From Lingula anatina (lineage: Eukaryota; Brachiopoda; Lingulata; Lingulida; Lingulidae), in assembly GCF_001039355.2 (NCBI RefSeq), contig NW_019775647.1:590330-654329 (forward strand): a stretch of DNA of 64,000 bases, read 5' to 3'. Below the pieces are notes generated by a model, which did not search any database, was not told the DNA's origin, and worked only from the letters and a program-made list of their open reading frames with translations. The position numbers and the translations under genes were made by a program. Of the stretch, positions 26,714 to 40,735 are shown piece after piece (positions within the stretch are counted from its first letter, which is position 1; each line of letters starts with the position of its first letter).

Positions 26714-27822
26714 ACACACATAGGTAAAAAGGCTTCAGTACTCCCAACTTTTTCATTTACACTGAATCCAGCATTTGCAAGATTTCTCTCACATGCACTT
26801 TTCTTGAACTCGGATTACTTTGGTTGGTTTCCTAGAGCTATAGTTTGTTCTGTCATGGCCTTGGCTTGACTTGGTTCCTGTAAGCTGACTAATGTGGTGG
26901 CAATTGCCATTGACAGATAAAGCCTTAGGCTTGATGCTAGTGTCTAGCGTGGGGGAAAAGTTGTGCATGAAATAAGGATGAAATATCAGGCAATTTTATG
27001 TGGAACAATAGGACTTGGCAGTTGGGTTATAAATTGGAAGGACTTGTAGAGTGTCTTAGCAAAAAAAGTGATTTAGTTTGAGGGAAATTCAGTTAGAGCA
27101 ATGAATGCTGGATAAATATTCCCTTTTTTAACTTAGGGTCATTTTTGATGGAACAGCCTGTTAAATAAAACTGCAATAGCACTACGTAAGTAACTTTATC
27201 AAATGTTTTTGACAGTCTTGGCTAGAGCAGGAATCATTATGGAATATTTTGTGTGATTATGGGATATGTTTTCACACCAACACAACACGTCTCACCAAAT
27301 ACATTTTTATTTTGCAAAGGTAAAAATATGTAAAGGTAAAGCAAGTAAACCCAGCTTTAACATTTAGCACGAACTGTCTGCACTCTGCAGCATTCTTGGG
27401 AAATTAAGAAATTATGTATTGTGCAATTTTAACATAATTCCCAAATTAAGAAAGCTTTTAAGCATCCCGATTCTCAAAGAATATTGTGAACCACATGAAT
27501 ACCCCAAGTTTCGAAAAAACTGTATGTGATTCATCTTACATAATAATATGAAGTTCTTGTTCCTTTGAATATTATAAACGACATCTGCTTCAACTAAAAA
27601 AAAAAAAAAAACTGTTATTACCAGGTGTAACTGTCTTATTAAGGGAAGCCCATAGCAGCCTTGGCTATTGTACAATTCAGTCCTTGCTATGAGGTTTAAG
27701 GTTTTTTAGTTCTGATGCCAAAATGACTTATTCTTATTTCAGAACCAAAATGGGAAATTTTAAATTTGTAAAAGTGGGAGTTGAAAGGAAAATGTTGTAA
27801 ATCATGTGAAAAAGACTGCCCC

Positions 27823-27867
<45 letters not shown>

Positions 27868-28936
27868 TGTCTGTTTCTCTTTCATATTTTTATTTGATTA
27901 TTTACATAAGATGGGTACCCTGTACGATAAGTTCTATTAACACTTCTGAATATCTACATCCTATTCAGTGTATCGATTACAAATTGTGGAATGTTGTATA
28001 AATCATAAAGTAACAGGCATTGTTAATCAATTTCATATGACATCACACCTTAGATTAATCTTGATTCAGAGTCAGTCATTCTTAAGCATACAAGTGTGTG
28101 AGGCATGACACAGCAGAACTAATCATAATTTCAGTGTGTTTCAGAGAAGAATCATCAGTCTGTTAAGGCAAATAGTATCTTTGCTGCTCTTGTGAGATCA
28201 TGCTTACAACGTTATACAAGGCTACTCGAATATGGGACTGCAGCAGTCATTTGTGGCCTGGAAAATCGGCCAGTAACAATTGGGTAGAAAGCAATTTGTA
28301 GTGTATTAACCCAAAGTATGCAAGGTGGGCGAATGTGATATACATGACATTCTGTTTGTTGTGATTGTGTTAGCAAATATTGTATATTTGACAGAGCAAT
28401 GCATGTACCATGTAACTGAAATTACAGTTTCAGTCATTTCTAGAATTTTTTTTTAGATAGTTAATGTAAACTAATTTTTCTATTTCATTGTGATACGTCA
28501 AGAATCAGGCAATCCAAGAAATATCCAAAATCAGCATGTTCATGTTTGTGGGTATTTGGCAACTGGTGTGCCGATACTTGAAAGTCTTCTGACCCGCAAC
28601 CCTTCTTTGGACATGTCCACATCATGAGAATTGGCAAATCTAGTCCAATAGACACTGCCACCTTAGTCTGTATAACAACATTTAACGCATAAAAATTTTT
28701 AATTAAAAAATTTTGGAAATTTCTGTGGGTTGACTCAGTATGTTCAACTGTATATTAAGTGTCTTTGCACAAATTAATGTAACAATTAACCTAAATGCAT
28801 GTGATTTTGTATACTATTCATAATTGTTCCTCAAGTAAAATTATGTGCACCCAGTGATTGTGTGTGTTAATGTATAGGTAAATACTATAGTACAGGGGAT
28901 GTGCATTATTTATGGCTAGGAGTGCATAATATTGAA

Positions 28937-29095
28937 ATGACCTTGACCCAGAAAATCACCCTTAGGTTCAGAGTGCTTGGGTTGTGACCTTGACCCAGTT
29001 AATCACCCTGATGTTCAGAGTGCTGGGGGTAAATGTCTTTCACCCAGAATCACCCTGAGGTTCAGAGTGCTGGCGGTAAATGACCTTAACCCAGC
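28937..29095 (+). repeat. Minisatellite, about 48-bp unit, three full copies and a partial one
   Basis: Units begin TGACCTTGACCCAG at about 28938, 28985, 29034 and 29080. Each continues with AATCACCCTGAGGTTCAGAG and TGCTGGGGGT, with point differences between units. Confidence 0.85.
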
Positions 29096-29150
29096 AGGTG
29101 CTCTGTGCTACTTTGCAGTGATATACCTATGCTGATAATAAATGTGGGAT

Positions 29151-30568
29151 TTAAAAATACTCTGAAACTCCGGGTCCTGCTGTCAGTTTGTTAACTGTCA
29201 GTTTGAAGGGGACTTGTCACCTGAATGTATAGTATTCACAGTGGAGACCTAATGAGGAAAACTACCTGGAAGATGCTACCTTATGGACTTTAACCCTTAC
29301 AATTAAATAGCTTAAATTGTTATTGTGATGTAATGTCTTCATGATTGGGAATTGGAGGGAGTTTGCATAATTCTTCTTCAGCTTTTTTATCATAAACTTG
29401 TGTGTCGACATCTGTACTTCTACCTAGCATGTGTAAGTTTGATATAAGAAAACTTTTGTATCACAAGATCCTTATAATTCACCGGTATCAGTGGAGTTAA
29501 TTAAGATGTGGTTAATTCGTATTTATATGGATCAATATAATGAGTTGCAATATGACTCTGTCAAAGTTCTTTGCAAAATAACTTTCAGCTTTCATGTCGG
29601 TAGGGCAACCATGAGGTCATACACTTGTACATATTGCGTAGTACGCATAAACCAATGACGTCACTAGCCCAAGCCGTCTCAAGGTTGAGATATAATGTTA
29701 GAATGTAATTGTTAATTGTTAGCATTGCCAATCGACCCGAAGGTCTAAAGATTGGAATTTATCGGTAATTAATTAATTAATTAATTATGTTTCTGTTGAG
29801 TAATTCATTAAAGTCTACCTATGTGTATGTGGTAGGTAGTATTTTTACCTCTTTTACCTATTTTGTCTATTATGTCAGTCTCGAATAAAAGACGTAATGG
29901 TTGGTTGTCATAGAAACTAAACAGTCGTTCGACTTTTGTTTTTGTGTGGAATGGTGTAAACACATTATCTTGGGACAGGTTTTGTTTTACCATTAAACAG
30001 GCGTAAATGGATTTTAAAAACAGAAATCATAATACAGAATTCAAAGCTGTAAAAACGCTTATATTCTAAACCCTTTCAAGTAACCCAACATTCGAACCAT
30101 TTTCTAAGAAATCAATATCCCAGAGCCAAGCAAGTGCTTAAACACGAGGGATAAACTAGAAATGATGTCCATTTGGCCACATTATTTTGCAGTGCTCTCA
30201 GTCGTTTAATTAAACCCTGGAAGTCATATATCTACTGATTGGAATTCAAGTACCAATTTCGGGTATCAATGAGTTATCGGAGAACGTAAAAATTACGTGG
30301 TAGGGGTACGCCTTTGTTGATTGACTGTATTGTGGACCTATTTTAGAGGGGTCACTTTTGCCCAAGTGCCGTACGTCAAGACCCTTATAGTGCGCCTGCC
30401 CCACTTGCATAAGTACGATTTTTATGGTATCCGTACGAATCATTTCTTTTTATAACATAAAACACGAATTTTGCAGGAAAAAAACAACACTCAAGACAGC
30501 AAAAAAAAAAAAAAGTAGAAATAAAAAAGAATTAATTGGAAATTAGTGTTTTCATTCCTGTCACTGCC

Positions 30569-30617
<49 letters not shown>

Positions 30618-31248
30618 CAAACGACCAATTTCTAGGTAATGCAAAAACCAATCTCTGTTCTCTGTTCTTGCTCACGCTGGCATCTCGTAGTCCAAAGCAA
30701 TCGGCCTAATCGACATTTGTAATCAAAATGCATCTGCACATTATTACACAACTAATTCTGGATTGAGTATAAAAAACCAGATAATGGTCTGCTGACAGCG
30801 TCAAAGTCCCAATGAGAACTAAGATCGAATGAACACGGTCCATTAGAGCCTGACACGTTCAGAAGCTAATTCGCCTAAGCGCGTTACTATCCACACGACA
30901 AGTGTGGAATCATTAAATGAAGCTGGAAAAGCTCAAAATCGATTGGACTCTTCTTAATTTTGATCAGGGGCCTATAGTCAAATAAATTACGAATGTTTGC
31001 ACTATTAAATGGGAATTGGGAATAATCCGCACGCCCTTGCGCAAGCTTTGCGCACGTATTCTTGCCTATGTATCCTTGAAACTACTCGACTTTTATTTAA
31101 AATAATAATTTTTCAGGTAATATTCTTAATTTCTGATTGTATGAATCGGGCTTTCGACTTGATGGTGTGTATTGATTTAACGATAAATTGGGTTTTCTTT
31201 AAAAACTTAAACTCCGCACAAGAGATTCCTCACAATACGCGCATTCGG
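29151..31248. other. Intergenic region between MED1 and the CAP gene
   Basis: No supported exon. It contains an (AATT)n run at about 29766-29787 and a (CT)n microsatellite at about 30571-30613. Several short open frames lack any support. Confidence 0.5.
30571..30613 (+). repeat. (CT)n microsatellite
   Basis: About 21 uninterrupted CT units. Similar, shorter CT tracts lie at 17931-17957 and 54821-54845. Confidence 0.9.
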
Positions 31249-31383
31249 TATATAAGGAGCAGCATCGCATCCTCGCAGGACATAATTTTCTAGAGGAAGC
31301 TAGGAGTTTAAGTTTAGAGCATTTCACACAGTGGCGTCGCTTGTGTTATACATTTACAGTTAGACGTCACTTAAAGAAGAAAG
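31249..31383 (+). promoter_or_regulatory. TATA-type promoter and 5' UTR of the CAP gene
   Basis: TATATAAGG lies at 31249-31257, 127-135 bases upstream of the start codon. Initiation about 25-30 bases downstream would give a 5' UTR of roughly 100 bases with no upstream ATG before 31384. This suits a regulated secreted-protein gene, in contrast to the TATA-less MED1 start. Confidence 0.6.
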
Positions 31384-34300
31384 ATGCAGAAGAAGGTTGC
31401 TGGTGTGCTCTTTGTAATAGCGGCGTTTGGCGTGTTAAAACTGGATGCCGCTGCGAAACTTCCGTGGCAAGGTAAGCTTAATTTGTTGCCTTATGTACAT
31501 AGTTGCGCACTGACAAAGACGTAGACCTGGGCCGGGTTGATTTGAGTCAAAATGACATCACCATACTACATAGGAAATCATATCAGTTTAGACTCATAAA
31601 GGAACCGAATCTGACCGCGCTTTTAACAGCCACAAGTAAGTTGGGCGGCGTCAAGCTGTGTACTCAAAAGCAACGATGTCACCAATGGCACGTTATTCTC
31701 TGAAAATACGGTAGAAGAAATAGCCCGACGTGTTAAAACATAGGTGTTGCTTTAAAAAGGCCATTGACTCCGAGCAATTAATCAAGGGCCATTTATTCGG
31801 CTAGTGGCTTTTCTATTGAGATCTATGCAGCTTTTCTTCACAAGAATCCCATTAGTGCATTTTATGAAGACGGGCGACGGAGAGGGCATTTGTACTGCCA
31901 GACTGAAAGGCAGGGAGAAAAAAATAGCATCAAGAGTTAGGCGGACGGGAAAACGGGTCTTTCAATCAAGACAGACAAAAATCAGATAGTTTAAAGATTT
32001 ACTGATAGACGGACGCCTGCAGTAGGCCAGGCAGGCAGACTAACAGACAGACAAACAGGCAAATTAACTGACACACAAGCAGACAGTTAATTTTTTTTCT
32101 TATAGCTTTTTCAGTTAGAAGACTACAAGCCCACCTTTTTATTTTCATTTTGTCAGATAGCACGTTAAATTTTACATGGATATAGGAACGCGCTTTTTAA
32201 GCGAGCAAGACTCAGTTCATTAGAACTGTCGCACCTCCCACTTCATCAACATGCGATTTAGTAAAATATATTACAGCATAACTTGTTATAAACTTACTTT
32301 TTTGTTGAGGATAGGTTTGCTTAACTTGGCAAATACATGCATACAATAGTAGACGAAAGAGATTTAACAATAATGGGTAGACCATAAGGATGTAAAAGAA
32401 AAAGAGCGCATTCAGAACATGTTGATCCGCGGACTAAACATGGCGGACCTACTTAAAAACGATGCCGCTAATTGCCTGATGGTCTCCCGGCCTCCACAAG
32501 TGCCATTAAATATTTTAAATCTCGGCTCCGAGGTTTAATTGCTAGGCCCCTGCAGCGACGGCCATTTTTAGTCGGCACATCAGTTAGTTCGCGGATCATC
32601 TCTTCCGAATGTGCTCAAGGTTGCTTGGTTTTGTTTGTTAGTTTGTGTCAGGGTGACCTGTTACTTTTTTATTATCATTTTGTTGGGGGGAGGGGATAAG
32701 AGGATCCTCGGAAAATGAAGGAAGGTGATAAAGCTCACTTTGTTTTTTCTTGACCCGACACTGATTTTACCACAGAGTAAAAATAACTATTTACAGTGTA
32801 CAAGCGAACCTCTTCTGGTTACACGACAAGAGAGGAGGCGGCGATCTTAAAGCGACACAACGAGATGAGAAGAAGCGTTAGTCCGTCAGCTTCAAACATG
32901 AGATCTATGGTGAGTTCTGTTAATCTGTTTTACAAGTACCGTCTAGACCGATGGGCATAGACTTAAATATAAATTGATGACATTAGCGACGCTGGTTGAA
33001 TACCGGTGTTACGCAGGCGTACTGTAGACTCTACTAACTAGAGCATACGTCACTTCCGTCCTAGTAGCAAACTTCGAGATGCACCGTTGCCAATAAATGA
33101 ATTAAGTCGTTTTTTTAAGGTGATTTTACCCTGACTCCTAAATGTTTGAAAGGGTATACGCTACGAAACATTGGCAGATCTGGAGCTCCTTTTACAGAGG
33201 GGCTGTGCTTATTTCTCGAAGCTAATGTACATATCAGGGGCAGACCCAGAGATATTGTCTGACAGTCTTCCAAATCTTTGTTAACCTATTCTCCATTTTT
33301 GGCCGTCCTCCGATAGAATAAAACTAGGTACTCTTCAATGTAAACTGGAAAATCTGACCGTCTTCCAGAAGACCCAGAAAACGGCCTAAATCCGCCCCTG
33401 CATGTCTCTTTACCTGCCGCTGGGGAAGAGTTGCTCCTCTTGCCGTCATATTCATCAATCTAAGACATGTACCAACTGACAATTTTAGGAAGTTTGTTGC
33501 TAAAGTTATTATATGCGATGTTTCATTTTATTTCCGTTTGTAATGCAGAATCAATATGAAAACTATCCGCATCGGAGCTTTTCTACCTCCAGCTTACGGG
33601 CGTGACGTCATTTCCTATATACGTCATACAGGAACCAGGAGGCACTACACAGCAACGGTTAGTTATGTTTTGGCCGATCTGCGTTCATATTACTTTGAAA
33701 TGCAGTTTGTCTTTGGATAACGTGCTCTCAGATGCAACTGAATCTTGCAATGGATAAACTTCACGCTTTTCTCGGATTATCTAATGATCCCTATTACAAT
33801 GTACATTCCGTTTTGCCTTATCACTTTACGCCTATGTGCATATAAAGCCTACTGTACGCGAATAATTTGATGAGATATTGTGAGAACCATAACAATAACA
33901 TATTGTGTTTTCTGCAAAAAAACAAAATTATATTAATTCGAAGATATATTATAAGGGATGTTTGCGCCAAATTTTTTTCCGAGAAAAAAAGAAATTTTCT
34001 TCCATTACAGATAATGGCTCGACCCGTCCCCGCATTTAGATTCCTTCTGTCTTGCACCAATTCTAATTACATAACTTACATGTAGTCCTGTAGTCCATGG
34101 CATTAAAATCTCAAACTTCTGAAGGAAAAATCGACATCGGGTAAGCTTCAGATTAACTTTTGGTGGGATTTATGGGTTTTAGATTTAAACATAAGTAGCT
34201 TTGCAAGACAATAAGGCATAGAAATATGACCTTGTATATAACTTTTGTGTAAACGCATACTTTATTGTCACTTGTTATTTATTTTAAAAAATCATTAGAG

Positions 34301-37300
34301 AAACATCGCACTGTCAACGAGAACGCGTTTTTTTCTTTTGATGATATAAAAAGATAATCTTTCAAAAAGGTGAAAGAACCGCCCGTTTTCTTTACGTCTT
34401 TGGGGATTTAACATTGATCATAAGAGCTCGTGACATGATTTTTTAGAACTGCATTTACCATGAATGATGCTCATCTTTATCTTCTTAATCAAAAGTAAAC
34501 TATAGATTTTATCTGTATATATCCACCATGATGCTGTACATTCGTGGATAACGTCTGCAATAAAACCAATTCTTATGATGAGCATTATGCCCGAACCTTG
34601 TGAAACCGTCTGAGAAGCGATTGGCATTTATTATGATTCGTTTAAGCACAAGGAACTTTATTGGAATAAACGGGCGCAGTGGCGGATTTAAAGGGGAGGG
34701 GGGAGGGGTCAGGGGGGTCCTTCGGTTTCTGAAAAATATATCACACCAATATTCCTCTCTTGAAATTAGATTTTTGGCTAGCTAAAATATAGTTATAAAC
34801 CGCACAGAGGGAACCGTTTGCCCTCCAAAACACCAAAAATTTTTTGCGGGGCCCTTGAGCTGACTCCGAACCCCACGCCAAGGGGGCGATGGTCGGCTTC
34901 GCATCCGAGGCCTGTCGTTGTGGACCCCCCTTCAAAAAATCCTGGACCCCCCCTGGGGTGGGTGGGTGGATAGGTGGGTGGAAGGCTGAGTGCCATAGCA
35001 TGGGTGGTGGGGTAAGGACGGAAGGGTTTTCTGCTATTCTAGTCTTGTACGAAGTTTAAAAATCCCCAGTATCATATAATACCATATTCACTTAAAAGGT
35101 AAATATTTTGTGCTGTTGTTTCATCCCACAAAAGTCTAGGGGTCGCTGGGGTTATTCCTTCAGTGGAGGTCCGCTTCGAATTTACGAGTACGTTTCTGTT
35201 CGTGTGCGACGTGTGATGAAATAGTCAATCCTTCAGAAGCCCCCCCCCCCCCACCCCCCCTCTGAATTCCAGTTATCACCAGTTATCGTCTCACAGTTCA
35301 ATGTGCTATGACGCATTAACTATACAGAATTACGCTGATACTGGCTCATTCAGACTGGGTTTATCGCTTCTCGACCTGTCTGTATTTGATAAACAGCAAT
35401 CTTCAAATCAGTTTTGAATTATTGTCTTGGTATGTGCTGAATATGCCCCGATATAAAAACGATTTCTAAGTGATTGGCCGTCAAATGACCTTGTCCAGTG
35501 TGTGTCGATTATAACTGTTCTGAGATTAGACTAAATATCCCATTAGGAGTTAAATAATATTGAACATAAAATTGCCGTTTTTTATTACTTGATATTGGAT
35601 TATTATTATTATTATTATTATCATATTTGTTAAGTTTGGTGGTCTGCTTGGTAAAATTATCTAACTCAGAGGAGTGACTCTTCGGAATTTTCTCTCACGG
35701 ATGTTAAAAACATCATACGAACTGTTTATTATTTCACAAAAAAAAAAAAAAAAAAAAAAAAAAAGACAGAAAGAAATAGAGAGTGAGAAAAAAATTGATA
35801 AATCCTCCTCATGTTTATTCTGCTTTCTTAAGTGGATTGTTCGTCAAATTGCAGACTTATTAAAAAGGGAATTAAGTAAAAAAAATAATAAAACCTCAGA
35901 CAATTAATTGCATTGCATCCTCACTACACGTCCTTTCTTACTGTTTTGTGTTTGTATAACCGTCAATTAATACCCCTAGCCTTCTCATACTTCGCTGATT
36001 TTAATCAACTCCTCGAATCTTGGCTGCGGATTTACGAGGTATTAAAATCAGGGCGCAATGTTTGTTGTAGGATTTCAATTAAGTCCCCAGACGTACTCAG
36101 TTGCCTTCTCCGTAGCAATGAACCTGAAGCTTCTCAACGTGTAACGGAAAAACGGGTAAGGCGAAAGGAAACGGGAGGACTGGGATGATATTTTAGCCTT
36201 GTTATCATTGTATTTTTTATATTATTTCTTTTTTTTTCTTTAATGTGTGTGCATTGCTAGGTGCTGGAGAAACAAGCCTACGTTGTAAGATCTGTAGATG
36301 GCTTCCATATTACCACACATTTTGTTCCCTCAAAAGATCTCCCCTCATGCACCAAAATTTATAGAGTTGGTGTCACCGTCAATAGACTAATAGCATAACT
36401 TTCATCTATGTAAAAACTAACCGTGTTCTGATGATTATATTGCATAATTTACACTTACGTATATAGGCCTACACAAAATATTCAGCTATATCATTATATA
36501 CTTTACTTATGTACTTTTTTGGTCATAGCCTTTGTAAAAAATGTGCTAGAACTAATTAAAATTTTTTATTATCATTTCCGCCATCTTGCGCGAGATTTAC
36601 TGTTAGATCATCGCAACAGTGACTTTATGTTGTAATTAAACAAACAGATACGCCTGTGAGAATTGTGAAACTAAGCACGCCGACGGCGCCCAGATTTGTT
36701 CATCATTAAATTGCCCGCAAACCTGTGATATTAAAAGAGACATCCTAAACCATCAGCACACCTAACCCCGGCAACCTATGCCCATTAGGTAGGAAGTAAG
36801 CATCGGACTCCGCAGTGATTTTTCACCCACGTCTATTGAACCGTCAAAGCCCCAGGTTGACATTGCAAACAATCGTGAGTGGCCTTATGAGAAAATCATG
36901 GCCTGTGTTTTAATCTATAAATGTATGTAGGTGGCGATAACGAGCTTTATTATGAGTCTTTTAAACAGTATTATTATATCCAGGGGTGTTGACATATTTG
37001 AGCCATTTTGCACTTTTGTATGACATGAAACAGTCATGAAGTATTTAAACTGTATATTTCATTGAATAACTATAATAAAATATACAAAGAATTATTACAA
37101 TGATTGATTTACTTTAAGTATTTTTTTATCCTTTTCTTCATAACGTTTTTGTTTTTATGCTTTCCTATTCATTCTTAATTCATCATCTTATCATCCATAT
37201 AGATTTTTTTTTGCATATTTACTAATGAAATTGGTTTTTTCTTCGTTTGAATGAAAATTCGTTCTTTTCATTTTAATCACTCCATAATGTTACTGTTTCA

Positions 37301-39077
37301 TTTATTTATTTGTTTATTTATTTATTTATTTATTTATTTCCACAGGTATGGGACAACGACCTGGCCCTGATAGCCAAACGCTGGGCAAACAAATGCGAAT
37401 GGCGACACGGGAATATAAAACAGGGGACGCCATACGCCAACGACTACCTCGGCCAAAACCTTTACTCCTCCACCCACCCGCCTTCGACCACCGTGGAGCC
37501 CATGAACTCTTGGTTTGCAGAGAAGAAGGACTATTCCTATGCCAGAGACACGTGCAAGCCCGGTGAAATATGCGGCCACTATACTCAGGTATGTGCAATC
37601 ATATGGGAGATTTTTAAATTAAAATTGTACATGTAACTGTTGTACCGAAAATGCCTATTTTTATTTGCTATATTGTAGGCCTATACGGTCTGTAATTAAG
37701 GAGGTCCAAAAAGTCTGTGTAATATTTTGTGAAAGAACGAAAAGCCTTTGTCCATGTTTTTTTAGTCATTATTTATTCCCACGCTCTATCTTTCCACGTG
37801 GACGTTCATTTTGATCCGAGATGTGATTTCCGTTGTCTGTTTCTCTGGGATATCTTCACAGTCATCCTTGGAAAGCCTAGCCAACAGCTTATGATTATAA
37901 CTAGTTGAATATGAAACCGCATTCATGGTATTTGTCATTGCCATATCTGGCGTAATAGAAAAATCAGTGAAAAAGTACATCGAACTGAAAAGTTGATGGT
38001 TGGGTCTATTGTAGACCTTGTTCAAATGCCTTTTTGCCAATTCAATAGGTTGCAGTGCGTTCGTTCATTTGCGACAATTTCGTTTCTTTTTTTGTCAGAG
38101 AACTGTTCTAGCTTTTCCTATGAGAAATCCAAAATGAATATCACACTCAAAACAGTTTCCTCACTCTATCTGCCAAATGTCATAAGTGTCATATATATTG
38201 GAATGTTTTCACCCAACCAAAGCGTTCCCCGACCACGAGATGTCCATTATTGTCAATGGCAACGGCTCTCGGATAACGTATCCCATCATCCCTCTGAACC
38301 ACCATGCACTTGAAATGTCCATCCGCCGTGACGACTTGCACTCTCTGATTTGTGTACTCCGCGATGAAAATGAGACCGAATTTGTCGGTGCAAACGCCAA
38401 AGGGACTGTAGAGAACATGCTGTTTCCGGGGAGCGAATGATTTCACCGGTTGTGCCTGGTTCACCTCGCTTCCGTTCACTTTAGGCGCCTCCTCTTTGAC
38501 AACATTTTTTTGGTCACGTGATTTACCGTTTTGGTGATGCTTCTCGTCGGAATGGGAGTCTTTTCTTTTCTTCCTCCCGAAAAGTCGCTCGCGTAGACTG
38601 CTTTGTCTTCTTATATGTTTGGTTTCAACTTTTTCAACATGTTCAGTTGCCGGGTCTGCCTTCATGTGGACCTTGTCTATGACGTGAGCATTTGACGACG
38701 TATCTTTATGCATCGAAGCCTCTTTTTCGTCCCCGTCGTGATGTGACGTCATCAGCGTTGCTATGTCAACGCCGTAATTATAAAGGAAGTTGCCCTCGGA
38801 GTCGAATACGGTAAGGCAGTCTTTGCCGTAATCAGAGACGATAATGCTGTCAGTGAGGCGATTCACCGTGACGTGGAACGGTTGAACGAATAGTGGCCCC
38901 TCGTCTTTGGCACCTGAAACAGATCATAAAGACAATATATTGTCACCCTCCTGTTATCTATATAGGCTTACCTCCCTGGCCTAACTGAAGGTATTTCTGA
39001 TGTTTAATGGTCACTTAACCCCCCCCCCCACACACACACACACCACCACCACCACCACCGCCACTAAGCACCACCAC

Positions 39078-39113
<36 letters not shown>

Positions 39114-40679
39114 TCTCTTTCTCTGGCCAAAATTCGTTTCGAAGCTAGATGTATGCATCAGTTCACCTTTAATGACATGCTCCAGTTTGCTCCCGTCTGC
39201 TGAATACACGTACACACACTTCACCTGGGAGTCCGTCACTATAATGTTCCCTGGAAAATAAAATATCGAAAATGAGTCACCACGTTGTGATAGGTGAGGA
39301 CACGTTGAGATGATTCAGAAATGACCCAGTTGGATTGCTACCATTGTGTTGGTTGAGAACTTAAGACCATACTATTTAATACCTTGCCGTCTGTTTTGTG
39401 TTCAACTTTGTTGGTAACAGAACTGGGGCAAAAAGATGTGTGAATATAGACAGTTAGGTTGTTCAATAAGGTGTGTGTGTGTGCGTGCGCACCAAGTGTG
39501 CACCTTCAGGTTTAAAAATAAAACAGCGCATAGAAAACAACTTAAATTAATCTAAACGTTAAACACCGGCTCACTGCCGCAAAAATGTATAAATAAATAG
39601 GCTCCACCCAGTAGTTCCTCTCAAAGCTTGACTCCCAAGATATGTCAAGTGCAAATATACACAAGTTTTAAAAGCTGTGCTTAATTTACAGTACTTATTA
39701 CAGTTTAAATCATAGCAAAAAAAAAAAAAAAAAAAACTTCATTATGCCTACTTAGTGATATTTCTGACAGCTTTATCTGATAAGTTTTATACGAAGGGTT
39801 TATATCGGAAAGGGCTTGATATTGGACAACATTTCCTTAAAAAGACTGAAAGGAAAAAATGAAAAGGTATAGGTTCGCAGTACCTTGACTGTTGACCGCT
39901 ATTCCTCTTGGGCATTTCAACTCTTGACCATGTATCGTGCTGACCACTTTGCCGTCTGCAGAAAATATTTTCACGCATGCGTCGTGGGGCTCCGTGACGG
40001 CAAAATTTCCACAAGGCAGGGCCGCCACGTCCCAGGGGGTGAAGAGCTCGTCTGAACAAAGCCCCGGGGTGCGAGAGGCTGGGGAGGTCCCAACTGTCCC
40101 CGGCTTGTAAACCTCTATGCAGGGATAAGACTTGTTGACAAGGAGGACGTCATTTTGTGACGTCACACTCATGCCGGTCATCATGTCTGACCGGAGGCAA
40201 TATTCGGACAGCAGGATGCCCCTCATTTTCTTCCTTTTTCAAATTTGGCGATGTGCGTTCACTTCCTTCATTTAGTTGTTCAAGTGACCAGTAAAAGTAC
40301 AGCTCGCAACTTATTTGAAAGTCAGTTGATTATGTGTTTCCTGGAAAAATAACAGAATAACTAAAAATTGTGATACACCGTAGGGCCTATATGTAAATGT
40401 TGCTGGAGTTAACATAGAGATTGTGATGTGAGAGGTCTACTCACAGCACTGACAAGAGACTCATAACGACAGGCTCGTAGCAAGGGTGGTTTGAGGGGGG
40501 AGGGGGGTAAAACGAACCACCCTTTTGTTAGCAAAGGTCTTCTCTGGGTATTGTTTGATGTAGCTATACCAAGGCTTCCATGTATAAGGTACTCTTTTTC
40601 AGAAAACGCCCCCCCCCTCTCTTTGTAATTGTTTTGAAATTGCTGGGTACGGGCCTGTAACGATGATCATCGAATATGC

Positions 40680-40735
<56 letters not shown>

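Larger units (their letters stand above)
25106..29150 (+). other. Probable MED1 3' UTR
   Basis: No open frame or splice signal after the MED1 stop looks like a new gene. AATAAA polyadenylation signals occur at 25688-25693 and 29137-29142, with another AATAAA near 27164. The block holds a T46 run (26089-26134), a C-run then (CA)n at about 26681-26720, a (TTA)n at about 27824-27866 and a short minisatellite at 28937-29095. Which signal is used cannot be told from sequence. Confidence 0.45.
31472..37345 (+). other. Introns 1 and 2 of the CAP gene
   Basis: Apart from exon 2 (32797-32909) I see no coding exon. It contains a foldback at 32404-32616, a GGCGGAT-ended element at 33236-33403, a G-rich and C-rich repeat patch at about 34676-34990, a C-run near 35240, a (TTA)n near 35600, an A-run at about 35738-35764, and (TTTA)n just before exon 3. 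Confidence 0.6.

Noticed and set aside
28937-29095. Regular repeats resembling a repeat-spacer array
   Set aside because: Units are head-to-tail copies without unique spacers, so this is a minisatellite, not a CRISPR array.
37326-37598. Minus-strand and second plus-strand frames over CAP exon 3
   Set aside because: Shadows of the strongly supported CAP exon in other frames.
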